Shown in pieces: positions 15,506 to 24,829 of a stretch of 64,000 nt of DNA. The translations under genes and the position numbers were made by a program. Source of the DNA: Marinomonas mediterranea MMB-1 (GTDB taxonomy: Bacteria; Pseudomonadota; Gammaproteobacteria; Pseudomonadales; Marinomonadaceae). The stretch lies in contig NC_015276.1 in NCBI RefSeq assembly GCF_000192865.1, forward strand, positions 2,480,001 through 2,544,000. The letters are read 5' to 3'. Position 1 is the stretch's first letter; each line of letters begins with the position of its first letter. The notes below the pieces were generated by a model. That model was not told where the DNA came from, ran no database searches, and saw nothing but the letters and a program-made list of their open reading frames with translations.

Positions 15506-16585
15506 CTAGGCCTTTAAAGCAGCAAGCACAGCATCACCCATTTGAGCAGTGCTTACTGTTGTACAACCTTCTGATGCGATATCGGCCGTTCTTAAGCCTT
15601 GATCAAGTACATTACTGACCGCGGTTTCAATTGCATCTGCCGCCTCTTTCGCTTCAAGCGAATAACGCAACATCATAGCAACAGAAAGGATCGTCGCCAA
15701 TGGATTCGCTTTACCTTGACCCGCTATATCTGGTGCAGAGCCATGACACGGCTCATACATACCGCGACCTTCTGCATTCAAAGACGCTGATGGTAGCATA
15801 CCAATTGAGCCTGTTAACATAGCGGCGGCATCCGAAAGAATATCACCAAACATATTGCCGGTTACCATAACATCAAACTGTTTTGGCGCGCGCACAAGTT
15901 GCATCGCGGCATTATCAACCAACATATGGCTTAATTCAACATCTGGATATTCTTTAGCCACTTCTTCCATGACTTCTTTCCATAGAACTGTCACTTCAAG
16001 AACATTTGACTTGTCGATTGAGCAAACGCGCTTATTACGCTGACGTGCCGCCTCAAAAGCAGAACGCGCAATACGACGAATTTCTGATTCTGAATAAACG
16101 TATGTGTTGTAACCCTGACGCTCGCCATTTTCTAACGTGCGAATACCACGAGGTTGACCAAAGTAAATACCACCAGTCAATTCACGAACAATCAGAATAT
16201 CCAAACCAGCGACAATTTCATGCTTTAAGCTAGACGCATCTGCAAGCTGAGGATATAAAATCGCAGGACGCAGGTTCGCAAATAATTCAAGGTTTGAGCG
16301 TAAGCCAAGCAAGCCTTTTTCTGGGCGAACCGACATATCAAGCCCATCCCATTTTGGTCCACCAACCGCGCCAAGCAAAATAGCATTAGCGGCTTTCGCT
16401 TTGTCTAATGTTACCTCTGGCAATGGTGAGCCTGTTTCGTCGTACGCTGATCCACCTACAAGCGCACTTTCGTGTTCGATGTTAAGGTCAAATGAAGCGT
16501 TTACTTGATCCAGAACACGCACAGCTTGTTCGACAATCTCTGGTCCGATACCGTCACCCGGCAAAATTAATACGTTTTTAGTCAT
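15506..16585 (-). CDS. leuB: 3-isopropylmalate dehydrogenase
   Basis: Oxidatively decarboxylates 3-isopropylmalate with NAD+ in leucine synthesis. MTKNVLILPGDGIGPEIV is the N-terminus; ELTGGIYFGQPRG and NMFGDILSDAAAML are substrate/metal-binding signatures, and CEPCHGSAPDIAGQGKANP-type wording appears as YEPCHGSAPDIAG. The ATG at 16585 (359 residues) has AAGGAA upstream and is preferred over an in-frame start 22 codons earlier, which would overlap leuD and adds unrelated residues. It is the third gene of leuCDB, 10 bases after leuD. Confidence 0.96.
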   Translation of the reverse strand: MTKNVLILPGDGIGPEIVEQAVRVLDQVNASFDLNIEHESALVGGSAYDETGSPLPEVTLDKAKAANAILLGAVGGPKWDGLDMSVRPEKGLLGLRSNLELFANLRPAILYPQLADASSLKHEIVAGLDILIVRELTGGIYFGQPRGIRTLENGERQGYNTYVYSESEIRRIARSAFEAARQRNKRVCSIDKSNVLEVTVLWKEVMEEVAKEYPDVELSHMLVDNAAMQLVRAPKQFDVMVTGNMFGDILSDAAAMLTGSIGMLPSASLNAEGRGMYEPCHGSAPDIAGQGKANPLATILSVAMMLRYSLEAKEAADAIETAVSNVLDQGLRTADIASEGCTTVSTAQMGDAVLAALKA

Positions 16586-16595
16586 GTTATGTTCC

Positions 16596-17246
16596 TTAAA
16601 GAGTGCGCTCAGCAAACAACCATGGCGCTTGTTGTTTGCGTTTTTCTTCATATGCTTTGATGCTGTCCGCTTCTTGAAGCGTTAGGCCAATATCGTCTAA
16701 CCCATTCAATAAGCAATGCTTACGGAACGAATCAACTAAGAATGAATATTCTTTACCATCCGGTGTTGTGACCACTTGAGCGCCTAAATCAACCGTAAGC
16801 TCGTAACCTTCATTAGCTTCAACGGCTTTAAATAGTTCATCCACCTCTTCCTCATCTAACACAATAGGAAGCAAGCCATTCTTAAAGCAGTTATTGAAAA
16901 ATATATCAGCGAAGCTAGGAGCAATAACGGCACGAATACCGTAGTCATCCAACGCCCATGGCGCATGTTCACGACTAGAGCCGCAACCAAAGTTGTTGCG
17001 AGCAAGCAGTACGCTGGTCGCCTGATAACGCGCTTGGTTTAAGACAAACTCTTTACGCAAAGGACGTCCGGTGCATTCCTGATCTGGCTGCCCCTCGTCT
17101 TCATAGCGTAATTCATCAAATAAATTTTTTCCGAAGCCAGTTCGTTTAATCGACTTTAAAAACTGCTTTGGAATGATCATGTCAGTATCGACGTTAGCTA
17201 AATCTAAAGGAGCCGCGATACCTGTGTGTACTGTAAATGGACGCAT
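16596..17246 (-). CDS. leuD: 3-isopropylmalate dehydratase small subunit
   Basis: Swivelling-domain subunit of isopropylmalate isomerase; with LeuC it converts 2-isopropylmalate to 3-isopropylmalate in leucine synthesis. The protein has 216 residues. ANVDTDMIIPKQFLK, NFGCGSSREHAPWAL and FFNNCFKNGLLPI are family signatures. It lies 10 bases downstream of leuC and 10 bases upstream of leuB, so it is surely translated from the same message. Confidence 0.97.
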   Translation of the reverse strand: MRPFTVHTGIAAPLDLANVDTDMIIPKQFLKSIKRTGFGKNLFDELRYEDEGQPDQECTGRPLRKEFVLNQARYQATSVLLARNNFGCGSSREHAPWALDDYGIRAVIAPSFADIFFNNCFKNGLLPIVLDEEEVDELFKAVEANEGYELTVDLGAQVVTTPDGKEYSFLVDSFRKHCLLNGLDDIGLTLQEADSIKAYEEKRKQQAPWLFAERTL

Positions 17247-17256
17247 CTATGTCTCC

Positions 17257-18684
17257 TTAATGTTTAACTAGTTCATTAACATCAACAAAGTGACCAGCAA
17301 TCGCCGCCGCTGCCGCCATTGCTGGGCTAACTAAGTGTGTTCGACCACCAAAACCCTGACGGCCTTCAAAATTTCGGTTAGAGGTCGAAGCACAATGTTC
17401 ACCCGCACCTAATTTATCGGCATTCATTGCCAAACACATAGAACAACCCGGCTCGCGCCATTGAAGCCCTGCTTCGGTAAAGATTTTGTCCAAGCCTTCT
17501 TTTTCAGCTTGTTCCTTAACAAGACCCGAGCCTGGTACCACAATAGCCTCTTTGATCGTATCCGCCACTTTACGACCTTTTACCACTTCAGCGGCAGAAC
17601 GTAAGTCTTCGATGCGAGAGTTAGTGCAAGAACCAATAAACACTTTGTCTAGGGTGATATCAGAAAGCGTCTCTTTGCCTTCTAGACCCATATATTTCCA
17701 TGCACGTGCATAACCTTCACGCTGAACAGGATCTTGTTGATCTTCCGGTTTTGGTATCGATGCATCAACAGGGATCACCATTTCAGGCGAGGTTCCCCAT
17801 GTTACTTGCGGCTTGATCTCTTCCGCTTTCAATACGACCACTTCGTCAAATTCAGCATCGTTATCAGACACTAAGTCTTTCCAAGAATCGACCGCCATCT
17901 CCCACTGATCAGCAGTCGGCGCGTAAGGTCGATCTTTTACATAGTTTATCGTTGTATCGTCGACAGCAATAAGGCCTACTCGAGCACCCGCCTCGATCGC
18001 CATGTTACAAATCGTCATGCGCCCTTCCATAGAAAGAGACTGAATCGCTTCACCACCAAACTCAATGGCGAAACCGGTACCACCCGCCGTACCAATTTTA
18101 CCGATAATAGCTAACACAACGTCTTTAGCGGTCACCCACGGCGATAATTGGCCATCAACTCGCACCAACATGTTACGCATCTTCTTAGCGACCAAACACT
18201 GAGTTGCTAGAACGTGTTCAACTTCTGACGTACCAATGCCGTGCGCTAACGCACCAAAGGCACCGTGTGTAGAGGTATGAGAATCGCCACATACAACGGT
18301 CATTCCTGGTAACGTAGCACCTTGCTCTGGCCCAACAACGTGCACAATACCTTGACGGATATCCATCATATTAAATTCTGTGATACCAAATTCATCACAG
18401 TTTTCATCCAGAGTAGTCACCTGGATTTTAGAAACCGGATCTTCGATACCGTTAACGCCGCTCTTGCGTTCTTCGACTGTCGTCGGAACGTTGTGATCAG
18501 GCGTCGCTAAGCTTGCTGACGTTCTCCACGGCTTGCGGCCGTGCAAACGAAGACCTTCAAATGCTTGAGGGGAAGTTACTTCGTGTAGAAGCTGTAAATC
18601 GATGTAGATTAATGCACTGCCATCGTCGCGTTGCTGAACCAAATGAGCGTCCCACAACTTATCGTATAAGGTTTTGCCTGCCAT
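17257..18684 (-). CDS. leuC: 3-isopropylmalate dehydratase large subunit
   Basis: Catalytic subunit (475 residues) of isopropylmalate isomerase, an aconitase-family [4Fe-4S] enzyme. Cluster cysteines lie in FIGSCTNSRIEDL and PGCSMCLAMNAD; VVCGDSHTSTHGAFGALAHGIGTSEVEHVLATQ is the substrate-side signature (quoted here only as region 130-160, with GDSHTSTHG as its core). The first gene of leuCDB. A LysR regulator gene is divergent from it across about 97 bases, suggesting leucine- or precursor-responsive control, though no leader peptide was recognised. Confidence 0.97.
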   Translation of the reverse strand: MAGKTLYDKLWDAHLVQQRDDGSALIYIDLQLLHEVTSPQAFEGLRLHGRKPWRTSASLATPDHNVPTTVEERKSGVNGIEDPVSKIQVTTLDENCDEFGITEFNMMDIRQGIVHVVGPEQGATLPGMTVVCGDSHTSTHGAFGALAHGIGTSEVEHVLATQCLVAKKMRNMLVRVDGQLSPWVTAKDVVLAIIGKIGTAGGTGFAIEFGGEAIQSLSMEGRMTICNMAIEAGARVGLIAVDDTTINYVKDRPYAPTADQWEMAVDSWKDLVSDNDAEFDEVVVLKAEEIKPQVTWGTSPEMVIPVDASIPKPEDQQDPVQREGYARAWKYMGLEGKETLSDITLDKVFIGSCTNSRIEDLRSAAEVVKGRKVADTIKEAIVVPGSGLVKEQAEKEGLDKIFTEAGLQWREPGCSMCLAMNADKLGAGEHCASTSNRNFEGRQGFGGRTHLVSPAMAAAAAIAGHFVDVNELVKH

Positions 18685-18781
18685 TTCTCTCTCTCCTAAG
18701 CTGACTTGTGGACAATCCTATACGCTTCCTTTAAATTACTCAAATTCATATTTTTCATATTTTGGATTACTGGCAGGAATC

Positions 18782-19660
18782 ATGGAAATCGGCGAATTAA
18801 TCACTTTCATACAAGTTGCGGAATTAGAATCATTCTCGGACGCAGCCGACAAATTATTCCTCACACAACCGGCAATCAGCAAAAGAATTGCGTCGCTAGA
18901 AGCGAACTTAGGCGTGAAGCTATTTGACCGTATTGGACGAAAAGTCCAGTTAACAGAAGCGGGCGAAAGGTTGCTGCCCAAAGCCAGAAAAATATCAAAC
19001 GATCTGGACGATATAAAGCGCAGTATGACATTGCAAATGGACGAAATAAGCGGACTGTTACGCATATCAACCAGTCATCATATCGGATTGCATCGACTGC
19101 CAAAGTCTTTAAAACAATTCCAAAATAGATACCCCAATGCGCAAATAGACATTGAGTTTACTCAGTCGGAAGACGCCTATCGAAAAGTTATTCAGGGAGA
19201 TGTCGAAATAGGAATCATCACACTTAACAGCTCACCAGATCAATACGTCACTTCAATACCAATCTGGTCAGATCCATTAAAGTGCGTTGTTAGTAACGAT
19301 CATCCATTAGCAGACGAAGAGCAAGTTGATGTACTGGCACTGTCTAAATACCAATGCGTCCTTCCTAACGAAAATACCTTCACCCGCCAAATTGCCGAAA
19401 CGGTGTTCGCTTCCCATCAAGTCAAACCGAACGTGCGGATGAACACAAATAACTTGGAAACCCTTGCCATGTTAGTCACCATCGGTTGGGGTTGGTCGGT
19501 TCTGCCATCTACCTTAGTGGATACACAACTTAAAGTATTGGACTTACCTGCCTTTAATGTCGAACGAAAGCTAGGCGTAATACACCACAACCAAAGAACG
19601 CTAAGTCGAGCAGCACGCGCTTTTATCGACATGCTTCAAAATGAACCCAACCCTCGCTAG
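18782..19660 (+). CDS. LysR family regulator divergent from leuCDB
   Basis: Standard 292-residue LysR protein: helix-turn-helix at residues about 18-38 (FSDAADKLFLTQPAISKRIASLEANLG region) and a type 2 periplasmic-binding-like effector domain from about residue 90. The ATG at 18782 begins MEIGELITFIQVAELESF, the normal family N-terminus; an upstream in-frame start would overlap leuC. Position suggests that it regulates leuCDB, binding within 18685-18781, and possibly senses a leucine precursor. This is inferred from divergence only. Confidence 0.88.
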   Translation: MEIGELITFIQVAELESFSDAADKLFLTQPAISKRIASLEANLGVKLFDRIGRKVQLTEAGERLLPKARKISNDLDDIKRSMTLQMDEISGLLRISTSHHIGLHRLPKSLKQFQNRYPNAQIDIEFTQSEDAYRKVIQGDVEIGIITLNSSPDQYVTSIPIWSDPLKCVVSNDHPLADEEQVDVLALSKYQCVLPNENTFTRQIAETVFASHQVKPNVRMNTNNLETLAMLVTIGWGWSVLPSTLVDTQLKVLDLPAFNVERKLGVIHHNQRTLSRAARAFIDMLQNEPNPR

Positions 19661-19691
19661 AATCATTCCAAGCAAGGTCTCTATTATTCTT

Positions 19692-20843
19692 TTATTCTTT
19701 TTGACTTCTAATCAGAAGCACTATGGCAGCAACGGACATAAAAGAAGAGACGGTAAACGTCCAGTTTCCACCTATAAGGTCCCAGCTGTATCCAGCAAAT
19801 ATCATTCCGACGCCACTGCCAAGCCCAACGGCAAAAGCACTGTACGTAGACTGCCCTTGGCTTCCGAATCTGTCTGGGAAAAGTCGTCGCACTTGATCTA
19901 TTGATACCATATGAAAGAGCGCAAATGTAATGCAGTGCATAAGCTGAGTAAATAAGACGACCCATACAGAAGAAGCAAACCAAGCCAGTAACGCCCATCG
20001 AATAACACCACACACAAAACACAGTAACAATAGATGAATTGCGTAGTAACGCTGAACAAAATGACCACAATACAAGAACAGAAGCACCTCAATGGCGACA
20101 CCGAAACCTAACAACAAGCCTATTTTTGCGCCTGAGTAGCCGACATCAGAAAGATGAACGGCAAAAAATATATTGAAAGGCGCGTGTGCCATATACGACA
20201 AGAAAGCCAAGCCAAAAAACAAAGCAACTTCTTTTCTAAACAATAATTCTTTGAAATTTCCTTCTGTATGAGCGGATGAGACTTTATAAGGCTTTTCTTT
20301 GATAAATAAGCTCGTAATGAACGCCAAAACCAAGCAAACACATATTGAAGGTACGACAACACCCACGCCAAACGCTTTTATCGCAAAACCAATGAGTGAA
20401 ACAGAGACAATATAGCCAATCGAGCCCCCTACTCGAATGCGTGTATAAGGTATCCGAGTATTTTGAATGCTCATGACGGCAAGCCCATCCGCTAGGGGCA
20501 TCAGCGCTGAATAAAACATTGCCATGACGCAGGTAAGAATAAATAGAGTGTCAAATTGATCGGTAAAATTAAACGGAAAAAATGACAGAATAGTACCCAG
20601 CATGCATATCTGCATCACCTTCTTCGGCAAACCAAATTTTGTTGTTAGCCAGCCCCAGAAATGCGGCACCATGATCGAGGCCAACGTAAAGGTAGACATT
20701 AATCGACCAATTTGAGAGCCGTTCAAACCGATTGAGCTGTAGTAAATAGACATGTAAGGCATCAAAATACCGATAGCAGCACAATAGAAAAAGAAGTATG
20801 AAAACAAAGGAACAGCAATCGGAAGCGACCTTTTATCGAACAT
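19692..20843 (-). CDS. MFS transporter of the HcaT/LacY-like (MFS_1_like) group
   Basis: Inner-membrane protein of 383 residues with about 12 membrane segments. The N-terminus IAVPLFSYFFFYCAAIGILMPYMSIYYSSIGLNGSQIG region (residues 9-46) and the WGWLTTKFG loop near residue 63 are typical of the PPP family that includes the 3-phenylpropionate permease HcaT. The substrate is unknown. It is convergent with the LysR gene and divergent from a GH13 glucosidase, so uptake of a glucoside or related carbon source is conceivable, but similarity to HcaT argues equally for an aromatic acid. Confidence 0.85.
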   Translation of the reverse strand: MFDKRSLPIAVPLFSYFFFYCAAIGILMPYMSIYYSSIGLNGSQIGRLMSTFTLASIMVPHFWGWLTTKFGLPKKVMQICMLGTILSFFPFNFTDQFDTLFILTCVMAMFYSALMPLADGLAVMSIQNTRIPYTRIRVGGSIGYIVSVSLIGFAIKAFGVGVVVPSICVCLVLAFITSLFIKEKPYKVSSAHTEGNFKELLFRKEVALFFGLAFLSYMAHAPFNIFFAVHLSDVGYSGAKIGLLLGFGVAIEVLLFLYCGHFVQRYYAIHLLLLCFVCGVIRWALLAWFASSVWVVLFTQLMHCITFALFHMVSIDQVRRLFPDRFGSQGQSTYSAFAVGLGSGVGMIFAGYSWDLIGGNWTFTVSSFMSVAAIVLLIRSQKE

Positions 20844-21006
20844 AATAGTAACTCCCTAATAAATTAACACTTGTAATTAACCCTATCGGATATTAGTAAT
20901 ACATATAGCAAGCGCGAAGTGGCCGAATTTAAAGGACGTATCCGCTACTTACAACGTAAATCAAAGAATCAATGCAACAAACAAACCAGATTTCAAGGAA
21001 ACGCCC

Positions 21007-22671
21007 ATGTCCGACGTTAAAAATACAGAATGGTGGCGAGGTTGCGTCATTTATCAAGTATATCCTCGCAGCTTTTTTGACTCTAATGGCGATGGTATCG
21101 GCGACCTACCAGGGTTAGTTGAGAAAATCCCTTACATTGCGTCACTCGGAGTTGATGCCATATGGGTATCCCCATTCTTCACGTCACCGATGAAAGATTT
21201 CGGCTATGACGTTTCAGACTATTGCGATGTCGATCCCATTTTTGGAACGCTTTCAGACTTCGATGATGTGATAGAAACCGCACATAAGTTTGGTTTAAAA
21301 GTGTTGATCGACCAAGTCTTAAATCACACGTCGGACCAACACGCGTGGTTCAAAGAGTCCTCTAGCAGTTTAGACAATCCAAAATCTGATTGGTATGTTT
21401 GGGTAGATCCAAACCCTGATGGAACCATTCCCAATAACTGGCTTTCCGTGTTCGGTGGTCCAGCTTGGCAGTGGCACAGCCGACGCAGACAATACTATCT
21501 CCATAACTTTCTATCCAGCCAGCCAGATTTAAACTTTCATAACCCTGACGTGATCGACGCAGTATTGGATACCGTTAGGTTCTGGCTAGACCGTGGCGTT
21601 GATGGTTTCCGCTTTGATACCGCCAACTATTTCTTCCATGATGTTGAACTTAGAAATAACTCAGCAAAAGAAGAAGTTGAAGAAGGCAGTATTGGGGTAC
21701 GTGCTGATAACCCTTACGCCTATCAATTCCATGAGTACGACAAGTCTCGTCCAGAAAACATTGCTTTCCTCAAGCGCCTTCGTGCACTTATGGATGAGTA
21801 CCCAGAAACCACTACCGTTGGTGAAGTGGGTTGTGACTTTGCGCTCGAAACAATGGCGAAGTACACACAGGGGGGCGACAAATTGCATATGTGCTACTCG
21901 TTTGACCTTCTTACCCATGATTCAAGCATGACGCACATTCGAAAAACAATGGAAGAGATCGAAGGCGGTCTTGGGGATGGCTGGCCGTGTTGGTCGATCG
22001 GAAACCACGATGTTGAGCGAGTGGCATCACGTTGGGCTGAAAAAGACGAACAGATTAATCATGAACGCAGTAAAATCCATATGGCCATGCTTTTGTCCAT
22101 GCGTGGTAGCGTTTGCCTATACCAAGGGGAAGAGCTTGGCCTTCCTGAAGGCCAACTAACCTATGACCAGCTTGTTGATCCATTTGGAATCGAATTTTGG
22201 CCAGATTTCAAAGGAAGGGACGGCTGTCGAACGCCTATGCCGTGGACCAGTAAGCAAAACGGAGGGTTTTCAGACGGTACGCCATGGCTTCCAGTGGTTG
22301 ATGCACACCTGCCCTATGCCGCCGAACAACAGGAAGCAGAGTCGGAGTCCATCTTACAGACTTACAAAACCTTTCTGGCGTTTAGGAAGCAGCACCCTGC
22401 ACTCGTTTCAGGAGACATAGAGTTTCTTCATGATGATAAAGAAACGCTCATGTTTACGCGTACCTCCCCCACCGAAACGCTATTAATTGCACTCAACACT
22501 GGCGCTGAAAAAGCGGCACTTTCACTGTCTGAAGCAAAGTTTGCGTTTCCAGATAGTAGTGAGAGCACAGCACTTAGACAGATCGAAATACCGATAGGAT
22601 TAACGTCAGGCACAAGAGTCGACACAGACATCCACCTTGCGCCGTATTCCATCTATATTGCTAGCTTATAA
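21007..22671 (+). CDS. GH13 alpha-glucosidase / oligo-1,6-glucosidase-like enzyme
   Basis: Cytoplasmic glycoside hydrolase of 554 residues without a signal peptide. All GH13 conserved regions are present: DQVLNHTSDQHAWF (region I), DGFRFDTAN with the catalytic nucleophile Asp (near residue 203), VGEVG with the acid/base Glu (near 273), IGNHDVER with the third catalytic Asp (near 335), and QPDLNFHNPDV (region V, alpha-glucosidase type). It most resembles marine Halomonas alpha-glucosidases (subfamily GH13_23), which act on short alpha-glucosides; substrate here is inferred. AAGGAAACGCCC precedes the ATG. A hairpin terminator follows. Confidence 0.92.
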   Translation: MSDVKNTEWWRGCVIYQVYPRSFFDSNGDGIGDLPGLVEKIPYIASLGVDAIWVSPFFTSPMKDFGYDVSDYCDVDPIFGTLSDFDDVIETAHKFGLKVLIDQVLNHTSDQHAWFKESSSSLDNPKSDWYVWVDPNPDGTIPNNWLSVFGGPAWQWHSRRRQYYLHNFLSSQPDLNFHNPDVIDAVLDTVRFWLDRGVDGFRFDTANYFFHDVELRNNSAKEEVEEGSIGVRADNPYAYQFHEYDKSRPENIAFLKRLRALMDEYPETTTVGEVGCDFALETMAKYTQGGDKLHMCYSFDLLTHDSSMTHIRKTMEEIEGGLGDGWPCWSIGNHDVERVASRWAEKDEQINHERSKIHMAMLLSMRGSVCLYQGEELGLPEGQLTYDQLVDPFGIEFWPDFKGRDGCRTPMPWTSKQNGGFSDGTPWLPVVDAHLPYAAEQQEAESESILQTYKTFLAFRKQHPALVSGDIEFLHDDKETLMFTRTSPTETLLIALNTGAEKAALSLSEAKFAFPDSSESTALRQIEIPIGLTSGTRVDTDIHLAPYSIYIASL

Positions 22672-22679
22672 GGGTGAAC

Positions 22680-22711
22680 GCGACATAGGTGTTCATTTTC
22701 ACCTATGTCGC
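22680..22711. terminator. Hairpin terminator between the glucosidase and ndh
   Basis: Perfect 12-base stem (GCGACATAGGTG / CACCTATGTCGC) with an eight-base loop, eight bases beyond the glucosidase stop. The flanking U-tract is weak on both strands. It sits between two convergent genes and could end both transcripts. Confidence 0.65.
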
Positions 22712-22780
22712 TACTTACTTATGTTTCTCTGCTAAGTAAACGCTGCAACTAGCAGACAAACATCTCTTAAGCACGTCGCT

Positions 22781-24070
22781 TTAATGAAGTTTTAACTTTG
22801 GTTTCACCACTTTACCGATTCGTTGTGCGGACATGATAATGGTCGCCTTCAACCAACCGTGAATCGCAATCAAGTGTAAGCGATAGAGTGAAATATAAAC
22901 AAATCTAGCAATTCGTCCCTCGACAAACATCGAGCCGCCACCTAGGTTCCCCATTAAACTACCGACTGTACTGTAGCGGCTTAGATTCACGAGTGAGCCA
23001 TGGTCTTTATAGGTGTATTCCTTTAGTGGTTCAGAGCGGAACATCGCTTTAATGTTTTCATGTACTAACGATGCCATTTGATGCGCAGACTGCGCACGTG
23101 GTGGCACTAACTTTCCACCATCTTGCTCACAGGCACAGCAGTCTCCGATAACAAAGATATTTTCAAAGTTTGGTACCTGTAATGTACGCTGCACTTTGAT
23201 TTGATTACTTCGTGTGGTTTCGAATCCCTCAATCCCTTTCACGAACTCCGGCGCTTTGACGCCTGCTGCCCAAATCATAAGATCCGCTTCAACATCATCG
23301 CCTTCAAAGGTTTTCATTCCACTATCGAACGCTTCGGTTACTCGAGTGTTTTCTTTAATGGAAACGCCTAAGCGCTTAAGCTCTTTAGACGCCAAGGCCG
23401 CTATTCTTTCAGGCAATGCGGGTAAAATACGAGGTCCAGCTTCAATAAGTTCAACACGAACACGTTTACCAGACATTTCAGGCATTCCATAAGCTTTAAG
23501 CAAATCGGCGACATGAAATAGCTCCGCGGACAGCTCAACGCCCGTCGCACCACCACCGACGATGGCGATTTTTAAGTTTGTATCATCACCCGCTTGATGA
23601 ATACGAAGAAACTGATTTAACAGCGCTTGTTGGAAACGATCCGCCTGACGGTGGGAATCAAGAAAATAGCAATGATCCGCCACACCCGGTGTACCAAAAT
23701 CATTACTTACACTGCCAACAGCCATAACCAATATGTCGAAGCTAACCTCGCGCTCAGGCAAGACCACGTGGCCTTTATCATCTTGAATAGGTTCTAGCGT
23801 CAAGGTTTTTGCATTAGGGTCGACTGCGGTGACATTACCAAGTTGAAAAGTATAGTTGTGCTTGGCTGCGTGAGCACGATAATTCACACCATCCGTATTG
23901 ATATCAAGAGAACCCGTCGCAACTTCGTGCAAAAGTGGTTTCCAGATATGAGTTTGGCTTCGATCGACAAGCGTGATCTCAGCTTGACGCTTTTTACCGA
24001 AAGTATGTCCTAGTTTGGTAACCAGCTCTAAGCCGCCCGCACCGCCACCTACAACAACAATTTTTTTCAT
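22781..24070 (-). CDS. ndh: Type II NADH dehydrogenase (non-proton-pumping)
   Basis: Peripheral membrane flavoenzyme of 429 residues that oxidises NADH and reduces quinone. Two dinucleotide-binding folds are visible: VVVGGGAGGLELVTKLG at residues 5-21 (FAD) and IVGGGATGVELSAELFHVAD near residue 170 (NADH). FVIGDCCAC near residue 310 contains the FAD-binding Asp. The basic hydrophobic C-terminus (RLHLIAIHGWLKATIIM) would contact the membrane. It stands alone on the minus strand. A long nested hairpin ends about 25 bases upstream of its start codon. Confidence 0.95.
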   Translation of the reverse strand: MKKIVVVGGGAGGLELVTKLGHTFGKKRQAEITLVDRSQTHIWKPLLHEVATGSLDINTDGVNYRAHAAKHNYTFQLGNVTAVDPNAKTLTLEPIQDDKGHVVLPEREVSFDILVMAVGSVSNDFGTPGVADHCYFLDSHRQADRFQQALLNQFLRIHQAGDDTNLKIAIVGGGATGVELSAELFHVADLLKAYGMPEMSGKRVRVELIEAGPRILPALPERIAALASKELKRLGVSIKENTRVTEAFDSGMKTFEGDDVEADLMIWAAGVKAPEFVKGIEGFETTRSNQIKVQRTLQVPNFENIFVIGDCCACEQDGGKLVPPRAQSAHQMASLVHENIKAMFRSEPLKEYTYKDHGSLVNLSRYSTVGSLMGNLGGGSMFVEGRIARFVYISLYRLHLIAIHGWLKATIIMSAQRIGKVVKPKLKLH

Positions 24071-24094
24071 ATTTATAGCCCCGAAAGTATTAAA

Positions 24095-24163
24095 TCATTT
24101 GCTAAACCTTGGCTTTCAAACGTATTGAGTATCGCAATACAAATTTCAAAGCTTAGCAAATGA
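24095..24163. repeat. Nested inverted repeat (about 22-pair hairpin) upstream of ndh
   Basis: Three successive arms pair with three arms in reverse order: TCATTTGCTAA (24095-24105) with TTAGCAAATGA (24153-24163), GCTTT (24112-24116) with AAAGC (24148-24152), and GTATTG (24122-24127) with CAATAC (24135-24140). All pairs are exact; a seven-base loop closes the structure, with a bulge of six and an internal loop between arms. It lies between the end of the YaiI-family gene and the ndh start. A second small hairpin (GGCATC/GATGCC, 24170-24189) adjoins it. It could be a 3'-end element of the upstream transcript, an ndh leader switch, or a palindromic repeat family member. Confidence 0.7.
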
Positions 24164-24217
24164 CTCAATGGCATCCTCTTGAAGATGCCACCAGGTAGTA
24201 GATCGGTGACTTACGTA

Positions 24218-24670
24218 TTATTGACCTAACTTACGCGCAAGGATTCTATCTAAAGAGTTTGCAAATGCCATACGATCTTGTTGATTAAACGCCTGAGGTC
24301 CGCCTGTTTGAATGCCACTAGAGCGCATTTGCTCCATAAAGTCTCGCATATTCAATCTCTGACGAATGTTTTCTCTAGTGTATTCTTCCCCCCTCGGATT
24401 AATCGCCACTGCACCTTTTTCAACACAATCCGACGCTAACGGTATATCCGCGGTAATGACTAGATCTTCAGGAACGAGGTTATCAACGATATAGTTATCC
24501 GCTTCATCAAAGCCGGACTGCACGACTTGTCGCTCAATCCATTTAGACGGCGGAATGCTAATTGCTTGATTTGCCACTAGGATACACTTTTGCTGAACAC
24601 GCTCTGCGGCTCTAAACAATATTTGTTTAATGACGTTTGGACAGGCATCGGCGTCAACCCATATGCGCAT
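24218..24670 (-). CDS. yaiI: YaiI/YqxD family protein (DUF188)
   Basis: A 150-residue cytoplasmic protein of a PIN-like family (UPF0178) with unproven function, possibly nucleic-acid related. MRIWVDADACPNVIKQILFRAAER is the diagnostic N-terminus (core DADACP); DLVITADIPLA and GAVAINPRGEEYT contain the conserved acidic and glycine residues. A GTG/ATG choice does not arise: ATG at 24670 gives the standard start. It is monocistronic in appearance. Confidence 0.92.
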   Translation of the reverse strand: MRIWVDADACPNVIKQILFRAAERVQQKCILVANQAISIPPSKWIERQVVQSGFDEADNYIVDNLVPEDLVITADIPLASDCVEKGAVAINPRGEEYTRENIRQRLNMRDFMEQMRSSGIQTGGPQAFNQQDRMAFANSLDRILARKLGQ

Positions 24671-24764
24671 AGAAATACCCCTTATTTAACAGGGCTATTA
24701 TTAAACAGCGATAGTGGCAGTAGCTGCAAGCATAAGTTTATAAAAATCAATTATCTTTCAAAAG

Positions 24765-24799
24765 AAAACCAATTATACGATGAAGATACAATTGGTTTT
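24765..24799 (-). terminator. Terminator after the ETF-QO gene
   Basis: AAAACCAATT (24765-24774) pairs exactly with AATTGGTTTT (24790-24799) around a 15-base loop. On the minus strand the stem is followed by TTTTCTTTT. It lies about 30 bases beyond the stop of the ETF-QO gene. Confidence 0.65.
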
Positions 24800-24829
24800 T
24801 AACTTTGATGAAATTAGGTAATAGCGTAG

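Noticed and set aside
18685..18781. Leucine-rich leader peptide attenuator for leuCDB
   Set aside because: Only 97 bases lie between leuC and the divergent LysR gene; no ORF with Leu codon runs or terminator hairpin is present.
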